Below are positions 1 to 9,808 of a stretch of DNA of 64,000 bases, in pieces (the first letter of the stretch is position 1; the number at the start of each line of letters is the position of its first letter). A model generated the notes under the pieces. That model had not been told where the DNA came from and made no database searches. It saw nothing but the letters and a program-made list of their open reading frames with translations. Source of the stretch: Rhizobium grahamii (lineage in GTDB: Bacteria > Pseudomonadota > Alphaproteobacteria > Rhizobiales > Rhizobiaceae); NCBI RefSeq assembly GCF_009498215.1, contig NZ_CP043498.1, positions 434,001 to 498,000 of the forward strand. Direction: 5' to 3'. Both the position numbers and the translations under genes were made by a program.

Positions 1-194
1 TCATGCATTGCCTGCCGGCCTTCCATGACACCGAGACGGTGATGGGCAAGCAGATCGCCGAGGATTACGGCATGGACAACGGCCTCGAGGTCACCAACGA
101 CGTCTTCGAATCCGAGGCCAACGTCGCCTTCGAGCAGGCGGAAAACCGGCTGCACACGATCAAGGCACTGCTCGTCGCGACCCTGGGAGATTAA
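1..194 (+). CDS. arcB: Ornithine carbamoyltransferase, C-terminal end (partial)
   Basis: Only the last 64 or so codons are present; the gene begins before the window. The protein contains the ornithine-binding HCLPAFHD signature and the family's usual end ([25 protein letters not shown]). It interconverts citrulline plus phosphate with ornithine plus carbamoyl phosphate in the cytoplasm. The signature alone does not separate the catabolic (ArcB) from the anabolic (ArgF) enzyme. Carbamate kinase begins 2 bp after the stop codon, which favours ArcB of the arginine deiminase pathway, with arcA expected upstream. Confidence 0.88.
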   Translation, partial: MHCLPAFHDTETVMGKQIAEDYGMDNGLEVTNDVFESEANVAFEQAENRLHTIKALLVATLGD

Positions 195-196
195 GC

Positions 197-1135
197 ATGC
201 GTGTCGTTATCGCGCTTGGCGGCAATGCGCTTCTCCGGCGTGGGGAAGCGATGACCGCCGATGTCCAGCGGCGCAACGCCCGCATCGCCGCCGAAGCGAT
301 CGCGCCGCTTGCTGGCGAACATCAACTGATCATCACTCACGGCAACGGTCCGCAGGTGGGCCTGCTGGCGCTTCAGGGTGCCGCCTACAAGCCCGATGAG
401 GCCTACCCGCTCGACGTGCTCGGCGCCGAAACCGAGGGCATGATCGGCTATATGCTCGAACAGGAGCTCGGAAACATGCTGCCCTTCGAGCAGCCGCTGG
501 CGACGCTGCTGACGATGGTCGAGGTCGACGCCGAGGATCCGGGTTTTAAGAACCCGACCAAGTTCGTCGGTCCCGTCTATGACAAGGCGGATGCCGACCG
601 CATCAAGGCCGACAAGGGCTGGACGTTCAAGCAGGATGGCGACAAGTGGCGGCGTGTGGTCGCGTCTCCGTTGCCGAAGCGCATCTTCGAGGTGCGTCCT
701 GTCCGGTGGCTGCTGGAGCAGCGCACGATCGTCATCTGTGCAGGCGGTGGCGGCATCCCGACCATGTACGAGAAGGGTGCGGACAGGAAGCTGATCGGCG
801 TCGAGGCTGTCATCGACAAGGACCTCTGCTCCGAACTTCTCGCCCGCGAACTCGATGCCGATCTGCTGGTCATGGCGACGGATGCGCCTGCCGTCTGCAC
901 CGAGTGGGGCAAGCCGTCGCAGAAGTCGATCCACAAGGCGCGGCCCGAGGATATGAAACAATTCTCCTTCCCGGCGGGCTCCATGGGCCCGAAGGTCGAT
1001 GCTGCCTGCCATTTCGCGGAAGGTCCGGGGCGTAGTGCCGCGATCGGATCGCTTGCCGATATCGCCGGCATGGTGCGCGGCGAGCGCGGGACGATCATCA
1101 GCAGCGGCTTCTCCGGCCTCAGCTGGCACGCCTGA
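197..1135 (+). CDS. arcC: Carbamate kinase
   Basis: A 312-residue amino-acid kinase of full family length. GGNAL (residues 8-12) and THGNGPQVG (residues 47-55) are the phosphate and carbamate binding motifs of carbamate kinase. It transfers phosphate from carbamoyl phosphate to ADP, giving ATP, CO2 and ammonia, which is the energy-yielding last step of the arginine deiminase pathway. The ATG lies just past the arcB stop, so the pair is probably translationally coupled. The gene converges on the antiporter at 1160-2524. Confidence 0.95.
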   Translation: MRVVIALGGNALLRRGEAMTADVQRRNARIAAEAIAPLAGEHQLIITHGNGPQVGLLALQGAAYKPDEAYPLDVLGAETEGMIGYMLEQELGNMLPFEQPLATLLTMVEVDAEDPGFKNPTKFVGPVYDKADADRIKADKGWTFKQDGDKWRRVVASPLPKRIFEVRPVRWLLEQRTIVICAGGGGIPTMYEKGADRKLIGVEAVIDKDLCSELLARELDADLLVMATDAPAVCTEWGKPSQKSIHKARPEDMKQFSFPAGSMGPKVDAACHFAEGPGRSAAIGSLADIAGMVRGERGTIISSGFSGLSWHA

Positions 1136-1159
1136 CGCACTGGCAGTTCAGAGACAGTA

Positions 1160-2524
1160 TCATGAGGGGACGGCCGGGCGCGTGATGGCGCCCGGTGTCG
1201 TTTCCGGCAGTTCTGCTGAAGCCGCTGCGCCGTTTCTCCGCTGCCAGACATAGACGGGAATACCGAGCATCAAGAGCACGAGACCGTAGAGCACCGGTTC
1301 GGCGCCGGAGCCATAGAGCGTGAACATCGCGAAGATAAAGGCGATGAGTTCGATCGGGCTGACGCGCGGCATGCGCCCGCCTCTGACGCGGGCGGCGACG
1401 AGGCCGGAGGCCAGCGAGCAGAAGGCATAGGGCACGACAGCCGTCATCGTGCTCAGTCCGACCATCAGCCGGTAGACGGCGGCAAAGCCTTCTCCGCCCA
1501 TCGCCTGGACGAGGACCAGCAGGGTTGCGAAGCATGCCGAGACGACCATGCCGATCGCCGGCACGCCGCGTGAGGAGAGGCGGGCAAAGAGCGGCGGAAA
1601 CAGTCCGTCGCGGGCGGCTGCCATCGGCACCTGGCCCATCAGCAGCGTCCAGCCGTTCAGCGCGCCGATCGAGGAGACCACGACCGCGATCGAGATCGCC
1701 AGCGCGCCGCCGCGTCCCCACATCACGCCGGCGGCCTCCGAGAAGGGGGCGACGGAATGAACGAGCTGTTCGCGCGGCAGCACGCCCATCACGACGATCG
1801 TGCCGAGCACGTAGAGCGTCGCGGCGATCGATATGCCGAGCACCGTCGAGCGCGGAATGGTGCGTTCGGCGTTCTGGACGTCGCCGGCCGGAACAGTGGC
1901 CGATTCCAGCCCGAGATAGGCAAACATCGTCAGCGGCGCCAGGGCCGCGATCGACTGCAGGATCGGCTGGTCGCTCGGGTTGAACTCGGCGAAATGCGAG
2001 GTGTCGATATAGAGCAGGCCGATGATCGCGACCGCACCGAAGGGCAGCAGCTTGGCGTAGGTGGTGACCTGCGCGAAGAGGCCGGCGGCGTGGACGCCGC
2101 GAAGGTTGACGAGCACGATCGCCCAGATCACCCCGAGCGTCAGCACCGTCGCCGCCAGGCGATTGCCGAGCGCCGGAACGAGATCGATGAGTACGCCCGT
2201 AAAGGCGATGGCGATGACGGGCAGCGACGTCCAGATCGAGATCCAGTAGCCCCAGGCGATCAGGAAGCCGGCGAAATCGCCATAGGCGAGGCGGGTATAG
2301 GCATAGGGTCCGCCGACGGCGGGCACGAGGCTGGCGAGCCGCGCGAAGGTGAGGCCGAGGCAGATCGCGCCGGCGCCCATGATGATCCACACGAGGATGG
2401 CGAGGTTCCCGTAAGGTGCGACGGCGGCCGGAGAGAGATAGAAGCCGGAGCCTACCATGTTTCCGACAACGATGGCGGTGCAGGCTGCAAGTCCGAGGCT
2501 TTTGCCATCAGGCGATGTTGTCAT
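1160..2524 (-). CDS. APC-family amino acid antiporter, AdiC/ArcD-like
   Basis: A 454-residue, roughly 12-helix APC transporter. Near the N-terminus it has GNMVGSGFYLSP, matching the unwound helix-1 GSG motif. The segment NGWTLLMGQVPMAAARDGLF closely resembles the E. coli arginine/agmatine antiporter AdiC, where the tryptophan of GGWTLL lines the substrate site. It probably exchanges external arginine for intracellular agmatine or ornithine across the inner membrane. It is divergent from the CDF gene and convergent with arcC, next to a basic amino-acid decarboxylase. An arginine/ornithine (ArcD-type) role is also possible; substrate cannot be fixed from sequence. Confidence 0.82.
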   Translation of the reverse strand: MTTSPDGKSLGLAACTAIVVGNMVGSGFYLSPAAVAPYGNLAILVWIIMGAGAICLGLTFARLASLVPAVGGPYAYTRLAYGDFAGFLIAWGYWISIWTSLPVIAIAFTGVLIDLVPALGNRLAATVLTLGVIWAIVLVNLRGVHAAGLFAQVTTYAKLLPFGAVAIIGLLYIDTSHFAEFNPSDQPILQSIAALAPLTMFAYLGLESATVPAGDVQNAERTIPRSTVLGISIAATLYVLGTIVVMGVLPREQLVHSVAPFSEAAGVMWGRGGALAISIAVVVSSIGALNGWTLLMGQVPMAAARDGLFPPLFARLSSRGVPAIGMVVSACFATLLVLVQAMGGEGFAAVYRLMVGLSTMTAVVPYAFCSLASGLVAARVRGGRMPRVSPIELIAFIFAMFTLYGSGAEPVLYGLVLLMLGIPVYVWQRRNGAAASAELPETTPGAITRPAVPS

Positions 2525-2712
2525 GAGGTCCCTCCCAGGAGGCCGCCTCGCCGGAATTGGGCTCCGTCGGGCCGCATTGCCGCATCGATTTTCCCTTCAA
2601 AACCGAAAGGCCGCAATTCGTGGCAATGCGTAGTTGCCGAGTGTTTTCCCTGCGTTCACATTCCCGTAGCGACGCGTGTATTACTGCGAACGATTATGCA
2701 TGGGAGGTTGCG

Positions 2713-3639
2713 ATGTCGAATGAGCAAGGATTTCTACGAATCTCGATTGCAGCCACCGTCGTGGTCGCGGCGCTCGGTATCTTCTTCGGCATTCTCTCCG
2801 GCTCGTTTTCGATCGCCTTCGACGGCGTCTATTCGCTCGCCGACGCCGCCATGACCGGGCTTGCGCTCTGGGTGTCGAGCCTGATCGTCCAATCGGCGCG
2901 CAACGACGCCAAGTCGGGCCGTATCCGCAACCGCTTCACCATGGGTTTCTGGCACCTCGAGCCGATCGTGCTTCTCCTCAATGGTTGCCTGCTGGTGACT
3001 GTCGCCGTCTACGCACTCATCAACGCGATCATCAGCATCATCAATGGCGGGCATGAACTGCACTTCGGGGCGGCGATCGTCTATTCCGGCGCGACGCTCG
3101 TCGTCTGCGCCATCATGGCCGGGATCGGGGCGGCAGTGAACCGACGGCTGAAGTCGGATTTTATCGCGCTCGACATCAAGGCGTGGATCATGTCCGGCGG
3201 TATCGCCTTCGCGCTGCTCGTCGCCTTCATCATCGGCCTTGCCGTGCAGCCGACGTCCCTTGTCTGGATCGCCCGATATGTCGACCCCGTGGTGCTCGGC
3301 CTCGTCTGCCTGGTGATGATCCCGATACCGATCACCACGATCTGGAAGGCGCTGAGCGAGATCCTGCTGATCGCTCCCGTCGATCTGCAGGAGCATGTCG
3401 ATCGCGTCGCGTCCGACACCGTTCGCCGCCTGGGCTTCCTGTCCTATCGCGCCTATGTCGCCCGGGTAGGACGTGCGACCGAGATCGAGCTCTACTTCAT
3501 CGTCCCCGAAGGATTGCCGCCGAAGCGGCTTGAGGAATGGGACGCGCTGCGCGATGAAATCGGCGCGGCAATCGGCGACGAGAGCGTCAATCGCTGGCTC
3601 ACCATCGCCTTTACCGCCGATGTGGAATGGGCGGAATAG
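2713..3639 (+). CDS. Cation diffusion facilitator family transporter
   Basis: A 308-residue inner-membrane protein with about six helices and a cytoplasmic C-terminal tail. SFSIAFDGVYSLADAAM corresponds to the CDF helix-2 metal-binding segment, but with fewer canonical His/Asp residues than zinc exporters, like the COG3965 subgroup. The frame is open from 2557, but the ATG at 2713 is preferred because it follows GGGAGG at 2702-2707 and starts the conserved region. The gene lies between the AdiC-like antiporter and the decarboxylase, so its product may export a divalent cation needed or released under acid stress; that link is inference. Confidence 0.82.
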   Translation: MSNEQGFLRISIAATVVVAALGIFFGILSGSFSIAFDGVYSLADAAMTGLALWVSSLIVQSARNDAKSGRIRNRFTMGFWHLEPIVLLLNGCLLVTVAVYALINAIISIINGGHELHFGAAIVYSGATLVVCAIMAGIGAAVNRRLKSDFIALDIKAWIMSGGIAFALLVAFIIGLAVQPTSLVWIARYVDPVVLGLVCLVMIPIPITTIWKALSEILLIAPVDLQEHVDRVASDTVRRLGFLSYRAYVARVGRATEIELYFIVPEGLPPKRLEEWDALRDEIGAAIGDESVNRWLTIAFTADVEWAE

Positions 3640-3796
3640 ACGCGCTCCGGCACCGCCTTCTTCGATCCTGAGCCTTTTGCCCGAACGTTGATTGCAATCA
3701 ACGACGCCTGTAAGCCCGGCGTGTACGATCCCCCAAGCTGAGACGAAAGCGCCGCTGAGCACCCGCTTCTGCGGCCATCGGATCCGGGAGGGATGC

Positions 3797-6052
3797 ATGG
3801 AATTCCAGAAGGCATTTCCGGTCGCCGTCATCGATGAGGATTTCGAGGGCAAGAGCGCCGCCGGGCGCGGCATGCGCGATCTGGCCGCCGCGATAGAGGC
3901 CGATGGCTTCCGCATTGTCTCAGGCGTCACCTACGAGGACGCGCGCCGGCTGGTGCATATCTTCAACACGGAATCCTGCTGGCTGGTTTCCGTCGACGGC
4001 AGCGAGGACAGGGCCTCGCGCTGGCAGGTGCTGGAAGAGATTCTGAGCGCCAAGCGCAAGAAGAACGACCGCATTCCGATCTTCCTGTTCGGCGACGACA
4101 CGACCGCCGAGGACGTGCCGGCCAGCGTGCTGCGCCACGCCAATGCCTTCCTGCGGCTGTTCGAGGACACTGCCGAGTTCATGGCGCGCGCTATCGTCCA
4201 GGCCGCGCGCAACTATCTCGACCGTCTTCCGCCGCCGATGTTCAAGGCGCTGATGGATTATACGCTCGAGGGTGCCTATTCCTGGCATACGCCGGGCCAC
4301 GGCGGGGGCGTTGCCTTCCGCAAGAGCCCTGTGGGACAGATGTTCTACAGCTTCTTCGGCGAAAACACGCTGCGCTCGGACATCTCGGTGTCTGTCGGCA
4401 GCGTCGGCTCGCTGCTCGACCACGTCGGCCCGATCGCCGAGGGCGAGCGCAATGCGTCCCGCATCTTCGGGACCGACGAGACGCTGTTCGTCGTCGGCGG
4501 CACATCGACCGCCAACAAGATCGTCTGGCACGGCATGGTCGGGCGCGGCGATCTCGTGCTCTGCGACCGCAATTGCCACAAGTCGATCCTGCACTCGCTG
4601 ATCATGACGGGGGCGACACCGATCTATCTCATCCCGTCGCGCAACGGGCTCGGCATCATCGGCCCGATCTCCAAGGATCAGTTCACGCCGGAGGCGATCG
4701 CCCAGAAGATCGCCGCGAGCCCGTTCGCCGGGCAGACGAGCGGCAAGGTGCGGCTCATGGTCATCACCAATTCGACCTATGACGGGCTCTGCTACAACGT
4801 CGATGCGATCAAGGAATCGCTCGGCGATGCCGTCGAGGTACTGCACTTCGACGAGGCCTGGTACGCCTATGCGAATTTCCACGAGTTCTACGACGGCTTC
4901 CACGGCATCTCGTCGACGCAGCCAGCCCGCTCGAAGAGCGCGATCACCTTCGCGACGCACTCGACGCACAAGCTTCTGGCGGCGCTGTCGCAGGCATCGA
5001 TGATCCATATCCAGCACGCCGAGAACAAGCGGCTGGACGTGACCCGCTTCAACGAAGCCTTCATGATGCACACCTCGACCTCGCCGCAATACGGCATCAT
5101 CGCCTCCTGCGACGTCGCCGCCGCGATGATGGAGCAGCCGGCCGGGCGCTCGTTGGTGCAGGAGACGATCGACGAGGCGATCAGCTTCCGCCGCGCGATG
5201 AACGGCGTGCGCAGCCAGACCGCGGGCGGCTGGTGGTTCGACGTCTGGGAACCGACGGTCGCCGAGCAGACGCCGAGCGACCGGCACGAGGACTGGGTGC
5301 TGAAACCCGGCGACGGCTGGCATGGCTTTACCGGACTGGCCGAAAACCACGTGATGGTTGACCCGATCAAGGTCACGATCCTGTCGCCTGGCCTGTCCGC
5401 CAGCGGCTTCATGCAGGAGCACGGCATCCCGGCCGCCGTCGTGACAAAGTTCCTGTCGTCGCGCCGCATCGAGATCGAGAAGACCGGCCTCTATTCCTTC
5501 CTCGTGCTGTTCTCGATGGGTATCACGCGCGGCAAGTGGAGCACGCTGGTCACCGAACTCCTCAATTTCAAGGATCTCTACGACAGCAACGCGCCGCTGA
5601 CGCGGGCACTGCCGGCATTGGCGGCCGCCCATCCGGAGGCCTATGGCAACATGGGGCTGAAGGATCTCTGCGAGCAGATCCACGCAGTCTATCGCAAGGA
5701 TGACGTGCCGAAGGCGCAGCGCGAAATGTATACCGTGCTGCCGGACATGGCTCTGCGGCCGGCCGATGCTTATGACCTCCTGGTCAAGGGCAAGATCGAG
5801 AGCGTCGAGATCGACAATCTCATGGATCGCGTGCTCGCCGTCATGATCGTTCCCTATCCGCCGGGCATTCCGCTGATCATGCCGGGGGAGCGGATCACGC
5901 AGTCGACCAAATCGATCCAGGATTACCTGCTCTACGCCCGCGAATTCGACAGCAAGTTCCCCGGCTTCGAGACCGACATCCACGGCCTTCGCTTCACGCC
6001 CGGTCCGAATGGCCGCCGCTATCTCGTCGATTGCATTGCAGAGGGAGCGTAA
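3797..6052 (+). CDS. Inducible-type arginine/lysine decarboxylase (PLP, AdiA/LdcI family)
   Basis: A 751-residue fold-I, group III decarboxylase with an N-terminal wing domain, HTPGHGGG at the start of the catalytic part and STHKLLAALSQASMIH carrying the PLP lysine at about residue 392. The product removes CO2 from a basic amino acid, consuming a cytoplasmic proton. The region GITRGKW resembles E. coli AdiA, while GWWFDVW and GFETDIHG resemble LdcI, so arginine versus lysine is unresolved; the nearby arc genes and AdiC-like antiporter favour arginine. The ATG at 3797 is chosen because GGGAGGG lies just before it. The next decarboxylase starts 2 bp after the stop. Confidence 0.88.
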   Translation: MEFQKAFPVAVIDEDFEGKSAAGRGMRDLAAAIEADGFRIVSGVTYEDARRLVHIFNTESCWLVSVDGSEDRASRWQVLEEILSAKRKKNDRIPIFLFGDDTTAEDVPASVLRHANAFLRLFEDTAEFMARAIVQAARNYLDRLPPPMFKALMDYTLEGAYSWHTPGHGGGVAFRKSPVGQMFYSFFGENTLRSDISVSVGSVGSLLDHVGPIAEGERNASRIFGTDETLFVVGGTSTANKIVWHGMVGRGDLVLCDRNCHKSILHSLIMTGATPIYLIPSRNGLGIIGPISKDQFTPEAIAQKIAASPFAGQTSGKVRLMVITNSTYDGLCYNVDAIKESLGDAVEVLHFDEAWYAYANFHEFYDGFHGISSTQPARSKSAITFATHSTHKLLAALSQASMIHIQHAENKRLDVTRFNEAFMMHTSTSPQYGIIASCDVAAAMMEQPAGRSLVQETIDEAISFRRAMNGVRSQTAGGWWFDVWEPTVAEQTPSDRHEDWVLKPGDGWHGFTGLAENHVMVDPIKVTILSPGLSASGFMQEHGIPAAVVTKFLSSRRIEIEKTGLYSFLVLFSMGITRGKWSTLVTELLNFKDLYDSNAPLTRALPALAAAHPEAYGNMGLKDLCEQIHAVYRKDDVPKAQREMYTVLPDMALRPADAYDLLVKGKIESVEIDNLMDRVLAVMIVPYPPGIPLIMPGERITQSTKSIQDYLLYAREFDSKFPGFETDIHGLRFTPGPNGRRYLVDCIAEGA

Positions 6053-6054
6053 CG

Positions 6055-8418
6055 ATGATCCCGCGCGACGTGAAATCTCCGACCGTTGCCATTCCTTTCC
6101 ACAAGATGCTGAAGGTCGTCGCCATCGTCGATCGCGGCAACAGCCAGGTGCAGGAGCTGCTGGCGCAGATTGCGGCCGACGGCTTCGAGGTGGAGATCCG
6201 TGACGACTATTCGGCCGACGTGTCCGAGGACGCCTCGGTCGGGGCCTATATCGGATCGGTCGAGGGCGGCTGGTTGCCGGATGCGCGCACGTTCCTCCGC
6301 TCCGTCAGGGGTATCGGTTTCCGTACGCCGATCTGGGCTCTGGCGGATGCGCTCGGGGTTGCTGATATCGATGTCGTCGAAGGCGTGGGGGAGGTGGACG
6401 GCTTCGTCTATCTCGGCCAGCAGACGCCTGTCTTTTACGCCAAGCAGATCGTCTCCAGCCTGATCAACTACGGCAAGTCGCTGCTGCCGCCGTTCTTCGG
6501 CGGCATGATGGCCTATGACGGCGAGGCGAACATCGCCTTCGATTGCCCCGGCCACCAGGGCGGGCAGTTCTATCGCAAGTCGCCGGCCGGCCAGCTGTTC
6601 TTCAAGTATTTCGGCGAGAGCATCTTCCGCAACGACCTCTGCAACGCAGATGTCGATCTCGGCGATCTCCTGATCCACGAGGGGCCGGCCGCCGAGGCGC
6701 AGAAGCAGGCGGCCCGGATCTTCGGCGCCGACCGGACCTATTTCATCCTGAACGGCACAAGCACCTCCAACAAGGTGGTCACCAATGCGGTGCTGCGGGC
6801 CGGCGACCTGGTGCTCTTCGACCGCAACAACCACAAGTCCCTGCATCAGGGCGCGTTGGTGCAGGCCGGCGCCATTCCGATCTTCCTGCCGACGGCGCGC
6901 AACGCCTTCGGGATGATCGGCGCCGTCGATTGGGCGGCCTGGGACGAGACCTGGCTGCGCAAGCAGATCGAGGCGCACCCGCTGGTAACAGACAAGAGCC
7001 GCGCCAAGGCCGAACGCCCGTTCCGGCTCGCCTGCATCCAGCTCGCCACCTATGACGGCACCATCTACAACGTTCGCCAGGTCATGGAGAAGATCGGCCA
7101 TCTCTGCGACTACGTCCTCTGGGACGAGGCCTGGATCGGCTACAATGCCTTCCATCCGCTGTTCGAGGGCCACAGCCCGATGCGGCTGAAGGACCTGCCT
7201 CCGGATATGCCCGGCCTGTTTTCCACGCAATCGGTGCACAAGCAGGGTGCGGGATTTTCGCAGGCCTCGCAGATCCACAAGCGCGACGAACATATCAATG
7301 GCCAGCGGCGCTTCATCGAGCACAAGCGGTTCAACGAATCCCTTTTGATGCACGTCTCGACATCGCCCTTCTATCCGCTCTTCGCCTCGCTCGACGTGAA
7401 TGCCAAGGTGCATGAGGGCAAGGCAGGCGAGATGCTGTGGGATCGCTGCATCGAGCTCGGGATCGAGGTGCGCAAGAAGCTGCGCGGCTTCGTCGCGCAC
7501 TACGAGACGAAGGCGGCAGCGCCCGAGGAGCAATGGTTCTTCGATCCCTTCGTGCCGGACAAGGTTTCGGTCACGGGATCAAAGCATACGAGCGACATTA
7601 CCGACGCCAGGTGGGAAGATATCCCGACCGAGGTGCTTAAACGCGAGCAGCAATGCTGGCGCTTCGACCCGCAAGCGAAATGGCACGGTTATTCCGGCTA
7701 TGCGTCCGGCTATACGATGGTTGATCCGAACAAGCTGGCACTGCTGACCCCCGGCATCGACCGCAAGACCGGCGAGTATCGCGATTTCGGCATTCCCGCG
7801 ACCGTCGTCGCCAACTATCTGCGCGAGCAGCGCGTGGTGCCGGAAAAGTGCGACCTGAACAGCCTGCTCTTCCTGCTGACACCGGCCGAAGACGAGAGCA
7901 AGCTCAACACGCTGGTTGCCAAGCTGGTGAAGTTCAAGAACCTGTGGGACCGCGACGCGCCGCTTCAGGAAGTGCTGCCGACGGTGTTTGCCGCCAATCG
8001 CGAGCGCTACCAGGGCTACACGCTCCGGCAGGTCTGCCAGGAGATGCATTCCTTCTACCGCGAGGCGGGCGTGAAGGAACTGCAGCGCCTCTGCTTCCGT
8101 TCCGAGAGTTTCCCGGAGCCGGCTATTCCCTCCAAGCAAGCCTATGAGGCGCTGGTGGCCAACAATGTCGATTACCTGCCTCTGACGGAAGCGGCCGGCC
8201 GCATTTCCGCGACGCTGGCGCTGATCTATCCGCCCGGTATCGGCGTCATCGTGCCGGGCGAGCGCTGGGACGATCGCGCGCGGCCGATGCGGGACTATTT
8301 CCTGGCCTTCGAAGAATCCTTCAACCGCTTCCCGGGCTTTAACTACGAGGTCCAGGGCGTGTTCCAGGAGCGGATAGAAGGGCGGATCAAGTTCCATACC
8401 TATGTCGTGCGCGAGTAG
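6055..8418 (+). CDS. speF: Ornithine decarboxylase, SpeC/SpeF type
   Basis: A 787-residue PLP enzyme that follows E. coli SpeC/SpeF along its whole length: GHQGGQFYRKSPAG, FRNDLCNADVDLGDLLIHEG, NGTSTSNKVVTNAVLRAGD, LFDRNNHKS and TQSVHKQGAGFSQ, with the PLP lysine at about residue 396. It converts ornithine to putrescine plus CO2. The ATG at 6055 follows GAGGGAG and sits 2 bp past the previous stop, so the two decarboxylases are coupled. The potE gene follows directly, as in the E. coli speF-potE operon, which supports an inducible acid-resistance role rather than housekeeping polyamine synthesis. Confidence 0.9.
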   Translation: MIPRDVKSPTVAIPFHKMLKVVAIVDRGNSQVQELLAQIAADGFEVEIRDDYSADVSEDASVGAYIGSVEGGWLPDARTFLRSVRGIGFRTPIWALADALGVADIDVVEGVGEVDGFVYLGQQTPVFYAKQIVSSLINYGKSLLPPFFGGMMAYDGEANIAFDCPGHQGGQFYRKSPAGQLFFKYFGESIFRNDLCNADVDLGDLLIHEGPAAEAQKQAARIFGADRTYFILNGTSTSNKVVTNAVLRAGDLVLFDRNNHKSLHQGALVQAGAIPIFLPTARNAFGMIGAVDWAAWDETWLRKQIEAHPLVTDKSRAKAERPFRLACIQLATYDGTIYNVRQVMEKIGHLCDYVLWDEAWIGYNAFHPLFEGHSPMRLKDLPPDMPGLFSTQSVHKQGAGFSQASQIHKRDEHINGQRRFIEHKRFNESLLMHVSTSPFYPLFASLDVNAKVHEGKAGEMLWDRCIELGIEVRKKLRGFVAHYETKAAAPEEQWFFDPFVPDKVSVTGSKHTSDITDARWEDIPTEVLKREQQCWRFDPQAKWHGYSGYASGYTMVDPNKLALLTPGIDRKTGEYRDFGIPATVVANYLREQRVVPEKCDLNSLLFLLTPAEDESKLNTLVAKLVKFKNLWDRDAPLQEVLPTVFAANRERYQGYTLRQVCQEMHSFYREAGVKELQRLCFRSESFPEPAIPSKQAYEALVANNVDYLPLTEAAGRISATLALIYPPGIGVIVPGERWDDRARPMRDYFLAFEESFNRFPGFNYEVQGVFQERIEGRIKFHTYVVRE

Positions 8419-8436
8419 GGGGCGGGAGGAACCATC

Positions 8437-9795
8437 ATGACAGACAACACAATGCATCTCGCGGCCGAGACAACGGCCAAGAAGAAGATGAACCTGGTGC
8501 AGCTTACCTTCATCGTCGCCGTCAACATGATGGGATCGGGCATCATCATGCTGCCCGCCAACATGGCGCAGGTCGGCGCGATCTCGCTGCTGTCCTGGCT
8601 CGTGACCGCCGTGGGGTCGATGGCGATCGCCTACGGCTTCGCGCAAGCCGGCCTCTTCAACCAGCGGCCCGGCGGCATGTCCGCCTATGCCGAGGATGCC
8701 TATGGCAAGGACGGCTACTTCCTGGTCTTCTTCCTGTACTTCCTGTCGCTTGCCGTCGGCAATGTCGCCATCGGCATCTCGGCGGTCGGCTATCTCGCCG
8801 GCTTCTTCCCGATCCTCACTTCGACGCCCGTCATGACCTGCCTGGCGCTGATCGTTCTTCTGTGGCTGACGACGGCCGCGAATTTCGGCGGCCCGCGTAT
8901 CACCGGGCGTATCGGCTCGATCACGGTGTGGGGCGTCATCATCCCCGTCGGGCTGCTGTCGATCATCGGCTGGTTCTGGTTCAGCTCCACCACGTTCGCC
9001 GCCGCCTGGAATCCGAAGGGGCTGTCGCTCGTGCAGGGCATGGGATCCAGCATCTCCCTGACGCTCTGGGCATTCCTCGGCATGGAGTCGGCGGCGCAGA
9101 ATTCCGACGCCGTCGAAAATCCGAAGCGCGACGTGCCGCTCGCCTGCATGTTCGGTACGCTCGGCGCCGCCGTTATCTACATCCTGTCGACGACGGTGAT
9201 CCAGGGTATCGTGCCGAATGCCGATCTGGCGGCATCCACCGGACCGTTCGCGCTCGCCTATGCCACCATGTTCAATCCGACGATCGGCTCGATCATCATG
9301 GCGCTTGCCGTGCTTGCCTGCCTCGGCTCGTTGCTTGGCTGGCAGTTCACCATCGCGCAGACGGCACGATCGGCCGCGCAGGAGAGAATGTTTCCCGCGA
9401 TCTTCTCGCGCGTGAACGAACTGGGTGCGCCGGTGCCCGGCATGATCATCCTCGGCATCGTGCAGACGGGCCTTGCGCTCATGACCATCTCGCCCACACT
9501 CAGCGAGCAGTTCTCGGCACTCGTCAATCTCGCGGTTGTCACGAACGTGCTGCCTTACATCATTGCTCTCTCGGCGCTCTTCGTGATGATGAAGAACGCC
9601 GGCGTGCCGCAGGCGAAATACAGGCTCAACGCCTTCGTCGCCATCGTCGGCATGCTCTACAGCGTCTTCGCAATCTACGCGTCGGGCAAGGACGCCGTGC
9701 TTGGCGGCATGCTGGTCACGGGCATCGGTTTCATCATCTACGGCCTGATCGCCCCGCGCTTCAGCGGTGGCGCCAATCGCGTGCCGGCGGAATAG
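8437..9795 (+). CDS. potE: Putrescine:ornithine antiporter
   Basis: A 452-residue APC-family inner-membrane protein of about 12 helices. It tracks E. coli PotE closely: VNMMGSGIIMLPANMAQVG, SWLVTAVGSMAIAYGFA, ITVWGVIIPVGLLSIIGWFW, SLLGWQFTIAQ and LALMTISPTLSEQF. It exchanges external ornithine for internal putrescine, completing the proton-consuming cycle begun by the adjacent ornithine decarboxylase. It begins 18 bp after that gene with a GGGAGGA ribosome site at about 8424 and is probably in the same transcript. Confidence 0.93.
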   Translation: MTDNTMHLAAETTAKKKMNLVQLTFIVAVNMMGSGIIMLPANMAQVGAISLLSWLVTAVGSMAIAYGFAQAGLFNQRPGGMSAYAEDAYGKDGYFLVFFLYFLSLAVGNVAIGISAVGYLAGFFPILTSTPVMTCLALIVLLWLTTAANFGGPRITGRIGSITVWGVIIPVGLLSIIGWFWFSSTTFAAAWNPKGLSLVQGMGSSISLTLWAFLGMESAAQNSDAVENPKRDVPLACMFGTLGAAVIYILSTTVIQGIVPNADLAASTGPFALAYATMFNPTIGSIIMALAVLACLGSLLGWQFTIAQTARSAAQERMFPAIFSRVNELGAPVPGMIILGIVQTGLALMTISPTLSEQFSALVNLAVVTNVLPYIIALSALFVMMKNAGVPQAKYRLNAFVAIVGMLYSVFAIYASGKDAVLGGMLVTGIGFIIYGLIAPRFSGGANRVPAE

Positions 9796-9808
9796 GGGAG
9801 GACTCACC

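Noticed and set aside
191..1129. Long reverse-strand open frame opposite arcC
   Set aside because: It is a high-GC shadow of carbamate kinase; the translation is Arg/Asp/His-rich with no recognisable family.
3920..5983. 687-codon reverse frame opposite the decarboxylase
   Set aside because: It mirrors the codon pattern of a certain gene on the other strand, with low-complexity Arg/Asp/Val composition.
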